A stretch of 23,792 nt of DNA from Bryobacterales bacterium. GTDB taxonomy: Bacteria > Acidobacteriota > Terriglobia > Bryobacterales > Bryobacteraceae. Below, piece after piece: positions 8,470-20,133 of the stretch. The position numbers and the translations under genes are program-made. Every line of letters starts with the position of its first letter. The stretch's first letter is position 1. The stretch is from the NCBI GenBank assembly GCA_016716385.1, contig JADJWL010000007.1:1-23792 (forward strand). Direction: 5' to 3'. The notes below the pieces were generated by a model. That model made no database searches, was not told the DNA's origin, and saw nothing but the letters and a program-made list of their open reading frames with translations.

Positions 8470-11400
8470 ATGAATACCATGAACCACAACGTCAAACGAT
8501 GGGTAGCATCCACAGTGGGCGGGCTGACCGCACTTCTGCTGGCCGCCACAGCCTCCGCGCAGTTGAGCAAATCTGGAGGTGCGGTGACGATCAATGATCG
8601 CCCCGCGAATTCCGCCGAGGCGGCCAAGGCCAATCCGTACCCGTCCGAGGTCGAGGTCAAAACCGAGGACATTGCCACTTTGGACGCTTTCGGGGGGCAG
8701 AAGAAGAGCACCGCGCGCAAGGCGGTGGTCCGGCTTAACCGAGTCTCTCATGCCTATCCGGACGACATTGACATCGCGCTTCGCGCGCCGAACGCGCCGA
8801 AGGCTGCGGTAATCATGAGCGATGCCGGCGGGCGCTTCTCGCTGTTGAGCACGGATTTGGTGATTGACGATAGCCTGAAGAGCGATGGCGCACTGACCTT
8901 CCCGGCCCTGCTGGTCGAACCGGCGATTGCCGCCGGTACCTACAGCTCCGGTGCCTACGGTCCCGATGTCCCCGCCACCGAGTTTCCTGGCGGGCCAACC
9001 GCGCCCTTTGGCAACCTCCGCGATCTTGTTGGACCCACCATCAACCCGGTTGGCAAATGGCAACTGTTTGTGGCGGACGATCAGACGGTGGACGGCGGCG
9101 AGATTGCTCAGTGGACGCTGGACCTCTACATGAGCCCGCTCATCGCGGTCAAGATTGGTAGCGACCTGACCACCCGCGAGTTGAAATTCAAGGAAGACAA
9201 CAGCGGCACAGTTGCCGTGCAACTCAAGGACAAGGACACCTTGGCGGACAATCTGGTCTTGAGCGCTTCGAGCAACAACGAAGCCTTGGTGGACAAGGAC
9301 AGCGGCTACACCTTCTCGGGGTCGGGTGAATCGCGCCAATTGCAAATCACCCCCAAGCCAAACGCCTTCGGCACCGCCACCGTGACCGTCAAGGTCAGCG
9401 ACGGTGTGAGCGAGGACACGGACACCTTCACGCTGACGGTCGAACCCGAGAATGATCCGGCGACGATTGCTTTCAGCAGCGCGCAGGTGAGCACCGCTCA
9501 AGGCGTGATGAGCTCCCCCATCATCGTAACGGTCGAAGATCCGGACAATGTGGTCACCACCCTGACCCTCAAAGCCCTCACCTCGTCCAACCCCGATGTC
9601 GCCGGTGTGGGAAATGTATTCTTCGGCCCGATTGTCAAGGACAAGCCCGAAGGCAAACCTGAGAACGACTACAAAGGAACCGCCAAGGTCTATTTCACTC
9701 CCAACGGGGCCGCCATTGGATCCACTACAATCGCGCTGGGCGTCACTGACGACCCGGCCGTAGATCCCGTCCCCCAAGGCAAAGGCGATGTCACCTTCAC
9801 CGTCACCGGCGTCTCCTACAAAGTGTACGCCAAGACGACTCCCGTCAGCGGAAACCCGACGGCACCCTATCCGTCAACGTTGGAGATCAAGGATTTTCCA
9901 GGCTTGATCGGCAACATGACCCTGGCGCTGGCGGATCTCAATATCGCCAACCCGGAGGCGCTGGATGTGGTGCTGGAAAGCCCGAAGGGAACCAAAGTTA
10001 CCGTTCTGGGGCAGTCGGGAGGTGCCACCGCCGTGTCCCAAGCTCGAATCACGCTGGATGACGATGCCAAGAACACCGCCAATCCACCTGCGGCTAACCC
10101 GCTTCCCGACAACGGTCCGCTCGTAACCGGGACCTATGTTCCGAACGATTATGACAAGAACAACGACATCCCGAGCGTCGGCAAACCGACCGACACCGCG
10201 CTGAAGACCTTTCAAGGCGAAGACCCCAACGGCATTTGGAAACTCTACGTCTATGAAAACGGTGCGACGCCGGTCGTTGCGCTCAAAGGCGGGTTCATCC
10301 TGAACATCTACCCCTCACCGAAGATTGAAACGGTCCAAAAGCAGACAATGGACGAGGAGGCGGAGAAGCTCGTGACCTTGACCGTGACGGACTACGACGG
10401 AACCATCAAAGACAATGGTGTGACCGCCAAGTCCGATAACGAAGCATTGGTGGTGGCGGTAGCGATCAAGGACGCCGGAACATGGAAAGTAAAGCTGACT
10501 GGCCAGAAGGATCAAAGCGGAACGACCAAAGTCAAGATCACGGCCGAGGACAACAGCGGCTACAAATCCACCAGTGAATTCGAGGTTCAGGTGGATCCAG
10601 TCAACGACGCTCCCGTGTTGGTCGCAATTCCTAAACAAGTGACCATCGTTGGTGAACCGGTGCGGTTGGAGATCGAGTTCAGCGACGTGGAAACGACCGC
10701 TGCGGCCGACCTGAGCGCGTTCAAGGTGACGGCGGATTCGACCAACCCTAAACTGCTGCCGAACCAGAATATCGTCGTTACGGCGGGCAGCGCGCCCAAC
10801 AAGCGCCTACTGGCCCTGTACCCGGCGGGTACGCAGCCGGGCGTGGCGGACGTTGCGGTGGTCGTCGAAGATCTCGGAATCCCGCCGGCGAACACAGACA
10901 AGACCCGACCCAAGACAGATGCCAAAATCTTCACGCTGACGGTCAGCAACCGGCAGACTCCGATTTTCGAAAACGCCGCCGCTTTGACCATTCCCGACGG
11001 AACAGCGACCGAGCCCGGGAAGACCATCCCGGCCTACCCATCAACCATCACCGTCACCGGACTGTCTGGCAAGGTCGTGGATGTGCAGATCACCCTGCTC
11101 GGCCTCAGCCATCGTCGCCCGGATGACTTGGACATCATGCTCGTCAGTCCGGACCAGAAGAAGGTCATACTGATGAGTGACGCCGGTGGTGCCACGTCAA
11201 TCGTCGGGGCGCAACTGGCCTTCCGTAGTGATCTCGGCGAGCTGCCAGGATTCGTGGAAAAGGTTCCGAATGCGGGGCCGATTACGTCAACAATCCAATA
11301 CGTTCCGTCTGATTATCCATCGGCGGGTGACGGCGATTTGGCAACTGACACTTTCCCGAACGCACCGGCGGGCTCCAACTTTTGATACCTTTGAAGGCGT

Positions 11401-14400
11401 TCGCGGGCGGTACGGCCAACGGTGCTTGGCAGTTGTACATCGTGGACGACAATAACACCGATGGTGGACGCGGCGGCGAGTTGACCGGAGGTTGGCAGTT
11501 GAGCATCCGCACCGAGCCCATCATCTCTGAAATCGGACCGCGAACGGTCCTTGAGGACACTGTGGACCGGGTGCCGTTCAATGTGGGCGACCCGCAGCCT
11601 GCGGGAATTCTCCCCACCGCGACCTCTTCCGATACAACCTTGGTGCCCAACGAGGGCCTCAAGATCACCGCAACCGGCGGCGCCACGTTCCTGCTCGAAA
11701 TCACCCCAGGGGCAAATCAACCCTTGCCGGTGCCCCCGGCCGGAACCGTGCGTAAGACGACGATTACCATCAATATGGCGGTGCCCACATCGCCACTGCC
11801 CGGTTCGCCGACCGTGTCCGCCACACCGCGCTCGTTCGAGCTAACCGTGCTTCCGGACGACGATGCGCCTTTGATTAATGGGTTGGCGGCCACCTACACG
11901 ACCAAAGCCGGTACGCCGGCGGCTCCGATTCCGTTCACCGTGAGCGACGTTGAGGGCTACCCGGCACAGGATATTAAAGTGGATGCCGTCTCCGGCAACC
12001 AATCATTGGTCCCGAATGGGAACATAGTCATCACGTCGGGTCCGCTCGCGGGAGACCGCACGCTCATCATCACTCCTATCGGGGTCGAAACCGGCACCGT
12101 GACGGTGACGGTCACCGCCAACGACAAAAAGGATGGTTCCGGTAAGAAATCGTCGAAGTCCTTCGATCTGGTGATTGATCGGACGCCGGCGTTCGCCAAC
12201 TCCACGCCCATTACGATCGTGGATAACGGCACCGCCCGGCCTGACTACCCGTCCGTAATCGAAGTTGCCGGGGTCGCCGGCTTGATCAGCAAGCTCACGG
12301 TTACGTTGGATGGCATCGCCCATCCCTATCCGGACGACTTGGACATCCTGCTCACCTCAGCGGACGGCTCCAAGAAAGCCATGCTGCTCAGTGACGCCGG
12401 TGGCGGATTTTCCATCGTTGGCAAGGCGGCTCGAATGACCTTCGACATGGCCTGCCGCCGACCAGGTGCCGGACGCGACGATCCTTCAAAGTGGAAACTG
12501 GAAACCCGCAAACTATGGCGAGGACGAGGTTTCACTCCCGGGTAGTGCTCCCAACGGTAAGTACTTGGCCGATCTCGGGGTGTTCAACAAGATGTCCCCC
12601 AACGGGCGGTGGAACTTGTATGTGGTTGACGACACCTTCCCGGATGGTGGCGAAATCCAACGCGGGTGGCTCATCAACTTCGAGACAGGTCCCGGAATTG
12701 ACGCGATCGCCGACACCAGCACGGACGAAGATCAAATCAAAACGCTCCGTGTGGCTTGGGGCGACGCCGACACTGCCGCCGATTGGTTCACCACAGCTCG
12801 CCTGCCAGTTCCAGAGTTGATCAAAATTGACAACCAGCCAGCAACCGCAGCGTTGATCAAGGAAATCAAGTGGGAAGATGGCTCCGGCTACTCGCGGGAT
12901 CTCAAGATCACGCCTCAGCCGAATGCGTCGGGTAGCCTGAAGATCAAGGTTACGATCAACGACGATAAAGGCAATTCCGACAACAAGACCTTCACGCTAA
13001 ATATTCGCTCGGTGGATGATGCGCCGGTCATCTTGGCGAAAGACATGGACAACGAGAAGCCCCTCGTCATTGAGAAGGACGAGGACGCTGGCAAGCTGAC
13101 GTATGTGTTGAAGGTGAAGGATGTGGATTCAAAGCTGGAGCTGAAAAACGCCAGCATCACCTCTTCCAATCCCAGCCTTGTTCCGAACACGAAACTGGAA
13201 ACCGACAAGCCCGGGCTGAACTTGGTAGGGCCCGCAGACTGGCCGGCTGGGACCGAGCAGGAGATCACTGTGGAGTATCGAACCATTGCTAACGCAGCTG
13301 GGGAAACCGACTTGGTTTTCAGCATCCGGGACGCGGTCAACACCTCGACCAAGACGGTGAAACTGACGGTCAAGGCGGTTAACGATGCTCCGACGATCAG
13401 CGACATCAAGGATGTTCCCTCGGGTGATCCGATGCCGCCCACCCCGTCCGCTGGCAGCGTTGTTGGGCCGATCGCCTTCACCGTGGGCGACATTGAGACC
13501 GAGGCGAAACTGCTCCAAGTGACCGCCGTCTCGGACAACCAGGCCCTGATTCCTACCGCGAACATCGCACTCGGTGGAAGCGGTGCCGATCGCACGATCA
13601 CGCTCACGACCATTGGCAATGCCGCCGGCTTCGCCAATATCACCGTGACGGTTAAGGATGACGCCAATCCCCAGGCGGCGGCGACTGATTCATTCAGGGT
13701 TACGGTTCAGGCGTCCACTTCGGACACCATCGCGAACACCACCAGGATTGACATCAAAGACAACGCCAAAGCCGATCCCTATCCGTCACCGATCACGCTT
13801 GCGGGCCGGCGGGGCAAGGTGCAGTCCGTTGAAGTAGTCTTGGACGGTGTTACCCACAATGCCCCTGACGACCTCGACATTCTGTTGGTGTCCCCGGACA
13901 ACCGGAAGGTGATGCTGATGTCAGACGCCGGTGGTCGCAACCCGATCAACAACGCCCGGCTAACGTTCCGGTTCGGTGCCACTCCGCTCCCGGATGATGC
14001 GCCTCTAAGTTCTGGAGTCTATTCCCCGGCCAACTATGACGCTGCGGTGCCCGACACCATGGCCGCGCCAGCGCCGGCCGCTCCTTACGGTGCCAGCTTG
14101 ACTGACTTCCAAGGCGGCGATGTCAACGGAACTTGGAGCCTGTACGTAATGGACGACTCTGCCGGTGAGGCGGGTGTTATTGCGACCGGGTGGACCCTGA
14201 AAGTGATCACCGCCCCCGAGATCCAGTTGGTGGCGACCGTTCCGCCGTTCGCAATGGTGGACGGGCTTCCGACAGTAAACGCCGACGAGGATGTTTCGGT
14301 GGAGGTCATCTACGATGTCTTCACCGAGGTGGGCGGTCTGGACAAAGTTGCCAACTCCTACACCACGACCAATCCGACGCTGATTCCCGCAACTCCGACT

Positions 14401-17400
14401 CTTTTGGACGAGGGTATCACGTTCAGAACGCCAACGGCCTCGCGCCGGACGGCCGTTATGAAGCCGGTGGCCAATCTGTCTGGCGACAATCTGGCGACTA
14501 TTAGAGTCACCCGCGATTCGGACAAGGCGGCTGCTAGCATCCAAATCGGGCACAAGGTTCGGGCGGTTAATGACTTGCCCGCAATATCCCGCATCACCAG
14601 CCCGCAGACGACGCCGGAAAATGTGCCAAAGACGATTGACATCCGAGTCACTGATCCAGACACCGAAGTTGGAAAGTTGACCGTCAAAGTCTTCGTGGAC
14701 CCGGCCAGCGACGTCATAGATAACGCGGGCATCTCCCTCAACGACACCGGAAAGAACGAAATCACCCTGAGCGGAAACGACGTCCGCATCGTTCTCACCC
14801 CCAAGGCTTCAAAGGTCGGCAATGCCACGATCAAAGTAGAGGTGACGGACAAGGGGGTGGACCCGTCGGTCACGACTCCTCCTGTCTCATTCGTATTGAC
14901 GGTCAACCCCGTTGACGACCCGCCGGCCATTGTGGGCCTGCCGGAAAACAGGCCGCTGGAATCGGGACAGACTTCAACTCCGGTGAAGTTCACCGTGACT
15001 GATCCGGATTCGGCATCCCTGACGATTGAAGCAACCAGCCTCGACCAGACGGTAATCAAGAGCACCAGCATCTTGGTGACAATGGATGAAGCCGGCACCA
15101 TACCCGGACTCACCGGTCCTCCTGGCGACCGTTATCTGCGGGTTACCGCGGAACCGGGCATCTCCCGGGAGACGCCGGTAACCGTCGAAATCAAAGTCAA
15201 AGACGCTCAGAATCCGCCGGTTGTGGATACCATCACGTTCAACGTGCGGGAGACGCGGGAACGTTCGTTCGCGAACGCGGCGGAGATTACGATTAATCCG
15301 TCCGGCAAGGCCACGGCATACCCATCGGTGATCGCGGTCACCGATTTGGTAGGAAACATCGAATCGGTCAAGGTGTCGCTGAACGGATTCAAGCACAACT
15401 TCCCCGATGATGTGGACATTGTGCTGGTCAGCCCTGACGGCAAGAGCAGCGTTATCATGAGTGACGCGGGTGGCAACACGGCGATCATCAATGGAATGAC
15501 GATCAAGTTCGACGACGCCGCGTCGAATCCCATTCCCGATGGTTCGCTGGTTTCCGCCACGTACAAGCCCTTCAACTACGAAGGTAGCTCGACCGACAGT
15601 TGGCCAGACGGACCGACAGCACCCGCTGGTGGGTTCACAGCGGATTTGAAGAACTTCAAAGGTGCCGTCGCCTCCGGGGATTGGAAACTGTACATCACTG
15701 ACGACACTCCGAGCGATGGCGGTGCCATTAACACCGGCTGGACATTGACAGTTAAGACCGCCCCCTACATTCAAGGACTGGCCGACCAGGTCACGCCAGA
15801 GGATGTTGAGGCGTCCCAGTCATTCACAATTGTTGATGAGTCATTCGCGAGTGACGAATTCAAGCTGTCGGGTAGCTCCAGCAACAAGAACTTGGTGCCC
15901 GATGCGAACATCACCTTCGGCGGTTCGGGGTATGACCGCACGGTGAACATCGTCCCGGCGATGAACCAGAATGGAGCTACCGACATCACCGTTAGAGTTG
16001 AGAACAAGGATGGCCAAATCGTCGAAAGCACGTTCAAGCTCACGGTGACGCCGGTCAACGACCCACCGTTCATCACCCAGATCCCTTCGCCTCAAGTGTT
16101 GGCTGCTGGGGCCGCAAGCCCGGTCTTGACGTTCAGCTACGGCGATGTGGAGACCGATAAGAAGAACTTGGTAATCACCAAGGTATCTGACAATCCGGCG
16201 TTGTTGCCGGTCGAGAACATCTGGATTGTCGGCAATACGTTGCAGTTCGCGCCCGTTGGCGTCATGACAGGGGAAGCCAGCGTAACTCTGAGCACGGTTG
16301 ACGAGGCAGGCGAGAAGACGTCAATGACGTTCTTGGTGACGGTATTCCCTCGCTCATCGTCAATGTTCGCAAACACAAGCTCGCTGACGGTGCCGGTTTC
16401 CGGTAGTGCCAGCGTTTACCCGTCAACCATTGAAGTCGCAGATGTCCAGGGCCTGATCAATCGGGTGACGGTCACTCTGGTCGGCGTGAATCACACCTAT
16501 CCGGATGATCTGGATGTGCTCTTGGTGTCGCCGAGCGGCGACAAAGTTCTGCTGATGAGCGACGCTGGCGGTAGCGTGGATCTGGTCAACACTCGTCTGG
16601 AGTTCGCTGACGCGGCGGCGACGGGATTGCCCGACAACGCTCAAATCGCGAGTGGAACTTACAAGCCGACCAACCATGACGGCTCCGGGAATGACAACTT
16701 CCCAGGGACTCCGGCTGGTCCTATTGGCTCGACCTTGGCGGCTCTCAATGGGAAGGCGCCGAATGGCGTCTGGAGCCTGTATGTCGTGGACGACGGTGCC
16801 CCCGACTCAGGCTCGATCACCGGTGGTTGGATTCTAAACATCGTTACGACCTCGCCGTCCATCGCGCCGGTTGCCGATCAGACTCTCAGCGAGGACATCC
16901 CGCTGGAGGTGACGGTTACCGTGGACGATGGCGACACGCCGGTGGCAAACCTGACGCTCACGGCAGTCTCGAGCGACGAGAAGGTCGTCGGGGTCTCCGT
17001 TTCAGGTGCAGGCAATCAGCGGAAGGTTCTGCTGACTCCAGAACCAAATGCTGTGGGTGAAGCTACCATCCTGCTCACGGTCAGCGACGGCACCCAACAG
17101 GCGGCTACCAGCTTCAAGGCGACGGTAGAAGCCGTGAACGACGCTCCGACCATTACCGGTTTGGCAGATGCCACGACGTCAGCGAACATCACGAAGCTTT
17201 TGGTGTTCGAAGTAGGTGACGTGGACGATGACATCACGGCTGTGACCGTTGGTGCGTCTGTGGACAAGCCGGAGGTCGGGACGGTGACGCTCACCGGGGA
17301 GGGTGTGGAACGGACGATCGTGTTTGTGCCCTCCGGAATCGAAGGTGAGACCACGATTGCGGTGACGGCGACGGACGGCAAAGACACCACGGAGGTCAAG

Positions 17401-18201
17401 ATTCTGATGACCGTGACTCCGCGGGTTGGACCGGGTGTGAGCCCGATCGCCGATCAGTCCACACCGGAAGATATTACTAGCACGGTTTCGTTCACAGTGA
17501 CCAGTATCGATCCCGCTACGTTGGTGGTGTCCGGCACGGCCGCCGACACGAAGGTGATTCAAAGCGTGACGATTGAGGGAACTGAGGGGACGCGCGTGGC
17601 GGTGGTAACGCCGGTTCCTGACGCGTCCGGAAGTTCGGAGATCTCGATCACTGCGGTGGCTAGCTTTGGAAGCACCACTATCTCGTTCAATATGACCGTG
17701 ACAGCGGTTAATGACGCACCCGTAATTGGTCCGATTGCCGACCAGAAAACCAATTGGGACGCGCCGGTCGTGGTGCCCCTGAAGGTAACCGACGTGGACA
17801 ACCTGATCGCGGACTTGGTGTTCTCTGGATCGGCTGCGGATCCCACCTTGGTCAGCAGTATCGGCTTCGTGGTCCAGGAAGGGCAGGCTGTGGCGACGGT
17901 TGTCCCGGTGTCGGGCAAAGCCGGTACCACGGTGATTACGATCAGTGCGGACGACGGCGCGGCGACGGGAACACAGACATTCAACCTGACTGTCGAAAGT
18001 CCCGAGCCTCCGAAGTTCACCTCGATTACTCTTATCCAGGGCAATCCCTTGCAGGTTCGGATTGAGTGGACTGGCGATGGAGTTCTACAAACTGCCAGTT
18101 CGGTCAATGGTCCGTGGACTGACCAACCGGGTGCCGTCAGCCCAGTAGTCGTGCCGGTTGATCCGACCGCCGGCCAGGTATTCGCCCGAATCAAGCGCTA
18201 A
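8470..18201 (+). CDS. Giant secreted protein with seven P-domain-like and about ten cadherin/Ig-like modules
   Basis: The reading frame is broken at two points (near 11383 and near 12450) by single-base indels that cancel out; joined, it encodes about 3,243 residues. ATG 8470 is preferred because it directly precedes a signal peptide (VKRWVASTVGGLTALLLAAT, cleavage after ASA). Seven modules resemble the proprotein-convertase P-domain (PF01483): a 'YPDDLDILLVSPDGKKVLLM' type core, SDAGG, a 'YxPxNYD' strand, then 'NGxWxLYVVDD..GGxIxxGW'. They lie at about residues 35-222, 452-617, 833-1017, 1240-1407, 1753-1915, 2266-2432 and 2631-2797. Between and after them are cadherin/Ig-like modules ending in VNDAP, VDDAP or similar linkers, about ten in all. 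The last 400 residues hold only these, then a tail QTASSVNGPW..FARIKR. No protease or other catalytic domain is visible. P-domains and cadherin-like repeats are usually calcium-dependent beta-sandwiches, so an adhesin, surface-fibre or matrix role is inferred. Base composition looks less GC-rich than the genes at 1-5900. Confidence 0.93.
8575..16860 (+). repeat. Seven dispersed P-domain-like protein-coding modules of about 500 bp
   Basis: Modules lie at about 8575-9135, 9825-10320, 10966-11520, 12190-12690, 13729-14215, 15267-15765 and 16363-16860. Each begins with a short 'FAN...I.I' strand (less clear in the first two), then 'YPS.I.V', the PDDLD...SP.G...MSDAGG core and the NG.W.LY..DD...GG.I..GW end. 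DNA identity between copies is moderate rather than near-perfect, so the duplications look old. Module 2 is the most diverged: it reads PEALDVVLESPKG and LGQSGG where the others have PDDLD and MSDAGG. Modules 3 and 4 each carry one of the gene's two indels. Confidence 0.9.
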
Positions 18202-18225
18202 TTCAATTGAGCCTTGGCAGTTTCA

Positions 18226-18254
18226 GGAGACCGGCTTTGGCCGGTCTCCCTTTT
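18226..18254 (+). terminator. Rho-independent terminator of the giant gene
   Basis: A perfect 10-bp stem, GGAGACCGGC paired with GCCGGTCTCC, encloses the 4-base loop TTTG and is followed by CTTTT. It starts 24 bases after the giant gene's stop codon, which supports that stop and makes read-through into the FGE-type gene less likely. Confidence 0.88.
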
Positions 18255-18610
18255 GGTTAATGGGAGGGCAATCGCTTTTACTGACGAGGTCCACCGAGTG
18301 GCACCAACTGCGGGATGAGTCAGCGCGGAGACTGGCAAGAACCGATGGCTCGGAAGATTTCGATCTCTCTGAGATTGCTTATACCGGTTGGAGTGTGGGC
18401 GGTTGTTGACCTTCGGTTATGGCGGTGACTGACTCTAGACGGAGTTGCTGGCCAGTGAGGTCGGCCGCACTAGCTGCAGGATGGATTCTCTGGCCGGATG
18501 GGCGGTCATTCACCCGGCACGTCGGGTGGCGACGAGGTCGTACCAGGCAATGTGAACTCACACTCGACGTTCGAGCGGCCGGGCGACAGGATAGGAATGG
18601 AGTGACAACA
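18255..18610. other. Intergenic region upstream of FGE-type gene
   Basis: I see no convincing gene on either strand. The region should contain the promoter of the gene at 18611, but no well-spaced -35/-10 pair stands out. The frame of the next gene stays open upstream to 18419, but the amino acids there do not look like a signal peptide or a conserved domain. Confidence 0.5.
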
Positions 18611-19625
18611 ATGAGATTGCAGACTCGGATTCGAATTGCGCGGGACTGGGTTGTATGCTGGATGCCATTGCTGGCAATCAACGGGATTTGCCAGCCCGGC
18701 GCGGAGATCGCTATCGCCACCTATGCCGGCTTGACGCTCACGGGGGCTCCCGGAACCGTGTATTCGATTGAGCGTTTGGACGAACTGGGCGCAACAGGGG
18801 GTGGGCAGCAGCAATGGCAATGTGTTGAGATGTTTCAACTGGCGACCAGCCCTAGCCTCTGGGTGGACAAAATGTCTGCGGGTGTCCGGCAGCGCTATTA
18901 CCGTGCTATCCAGTTCGCCCCACGAACCAACATGGTTTTCGTTCCGCCCGGAACCTTCCTGATGGGAAGTCCAACGGATGAAATGGGCCGATTGGAAGCC
19001 GAGGGTCCGGTAACTTCGGTGACGATTTCTCGGGGATTCTGGGTCGTCGCCGAGGAGGTGACTCAGGCTGAGTATGAGACGATTGTTAGGATGAATCGAG
19101 TTCGTTTCCGGATGATCCGAATCGCCCGGTGGAGACCGTAAGTTGGACGGAGGCAACAAACTACTGTCATCAACTGACTCTCTGGGACACAGCGGCTGGG
19201 AACATCCCGATGGGCTCCGAGTATCGGCTGCCGACCGAGGCGGAGTGGGAGTACGCTTGCCGGGCATGGAGTTCCACGCGGTTTGAGTATGGACAAGATG
19301 CGTTTTACTCCGAACTTCCTGCTTACAGTTGGTTCTTGATCAACAGCAACTATGAAACGCATCCGGTGGGTAGTCTGCGACCCAATCGCTGGGGTTGCTG
19401 GACATGCATGGAAACGTGAGTGAATGGTGTCAGGACTATTGGTCCTACCATCTGCCAGAGGCAGCTCTGTCGATCCGCAGGGACCAAACGCCGGGTCTTT
19501 CCCGCGTTGTGCGAGGCGGGAATCTACTTAGTGGAGATCGTTCCTGCCGTTCGGCGTTTCGAAGCTTGGAGAGTACACCGAATCGACTGATCGGATTTCG
19601 AGTCGTCTTAAGCGCCCCCCGATGA
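18611..19625 (+). CDS. Secreted protein with FGE-sulfatase (SUMF1-type) domain, two frameshifts
   Basis: ATG 18611 follows GGAG (18599-18602) at a spacing of 8 and opens a signal-like N-terminus (RDWVVCWMPLLAINGIC). Residues about 37-110 form a module beginning YAGLTLTGAPGTVYSIE and ending RYYRAIQFAP, which I associate with Verrucomicrobiota. The FGE-sulfatase domain (PF03781) follows: MVFVPPGTFLMGSPTDE, GFWVVAEEVTQAEYE, PVETVSWTEATNYCHQLT, YRLPTEAEWEYACRA, LLDMHGNVSEWCQDYW, RVVRGGNLLSGDRSCRSAFR and GFRVVLSA. One missing base near 19103 and another near 19394 split the frame; joined length is about 338 residues. True formylglycine-generating enzymes have a reactive cysteine pair near the C-terminus; only CRSAFR, the structural cysteine common in non-FGE relatives, is visible. 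Sulfatase activation is therefore unlikely. The role is unknown, perhaps ligand binding or another oxidative or structural function in the envelope. Confidence 0.88.
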
Positions 19626-20080
19626 CTGATGGTGTTCGAGATCCTGTGGAGGGGCGGTCGCGCCGGCGGATATGGAGCCAGCGCGATTGAGGTGTTTGCG
19701 AAGGCTTCTGGCGGTCAAATTGGCTGTGCGCCCGCGAGGGGGCCGATGAATGGGGTCGTTGGTTCTTGGCTGGTCGGGTGTGCGCGCGTTGGGTAATGGG
19801 CCAACTGGAGCGTCCGGGCGTGGTTGCCACTTCGCCAGCGCCTCGCCTTCAACACCCGCGCCTGCGATCTGCAGCGGGTTGGCAAGGAAATCAGTGTTCG
19901 CTGATCTTGAGCATTCGCGATACGTTCGAGGAGACCTTGGAGCGCCCCGGTGTCTGCCTGCTGCACCGCTGGCTCAGTAGGCAGTTACCCCGTTCACTCG
20001 GCCGGTACCCGTTGGCGACGGCAACTTCGATCGAAGTGTCGCTACCGTTTCGTCGGTGCCTTCAAGGGGTTTGATGGCGA
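19626..20080. other. Unresolved region between FGE-type gene and IS21 element
   Basis: No identifiable gene or RNA. Short open stretches occur on both strands (for example plus 19766-20074 and minus 19715-19966), but none shows a recognisable motif. The left end of the IS21 element should lie here or just inside 20113, but I could not find a sequence matching its right end (TGTCAGTTTGCGGGC). Confidence 0.4.
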
Positions 20081-20089
20081 GTTAAGACG

Positions 20090-20133
20090 AGCCGGGGCCG
20101 TGCTGCGAGCCCTCAGCTCGCGGCCCCGGCGGG
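20090..20133 (-). terminator. Strong hairpin overlapping the istB stop codon
   Basis: GCCGGGGCC pairs with GGCCCCGGC (9 bp). Inside it, after a short bulge, GCGAGC pairs with GCTCGC around the loop CCTCA. The istB stop lies in the loop/inner stem. There is no following T-run on the minus strand, so it may limit read-through or stabilise the 3' end rather than act as a classical terminator. Confidence 0.4.

Noticed and set aside
8452..9777. Long open frame on the minus strand (441 codons) opposite the giant gene
   Set aside because: It is the antisense shadow of a GC-rich repeat protein; no start signal, domain or motif, and the plus frame shows clear homology.
11370..12560. Programmed ribosomal frameshifting within the giant gene
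   Set aside because: No canonical slippery heptamer or downstream structure, two shifts of opposite sign are needed, and the same type of single-base indel affects unrelated genes throughout the window.
8575..16860. CRISPR-like or satellite repeat array
   Set aside because: The repeats are about 500 bp, diverged and in one open frame; they are protein modules, without short identical repeats and spacers.
18611..19625. Genuine formylglycine-generating enzyme
   Set aside because: The paired active-site cysteines are not visible; only the cysteine of CRSAFR is present, so only the fold is assigned.
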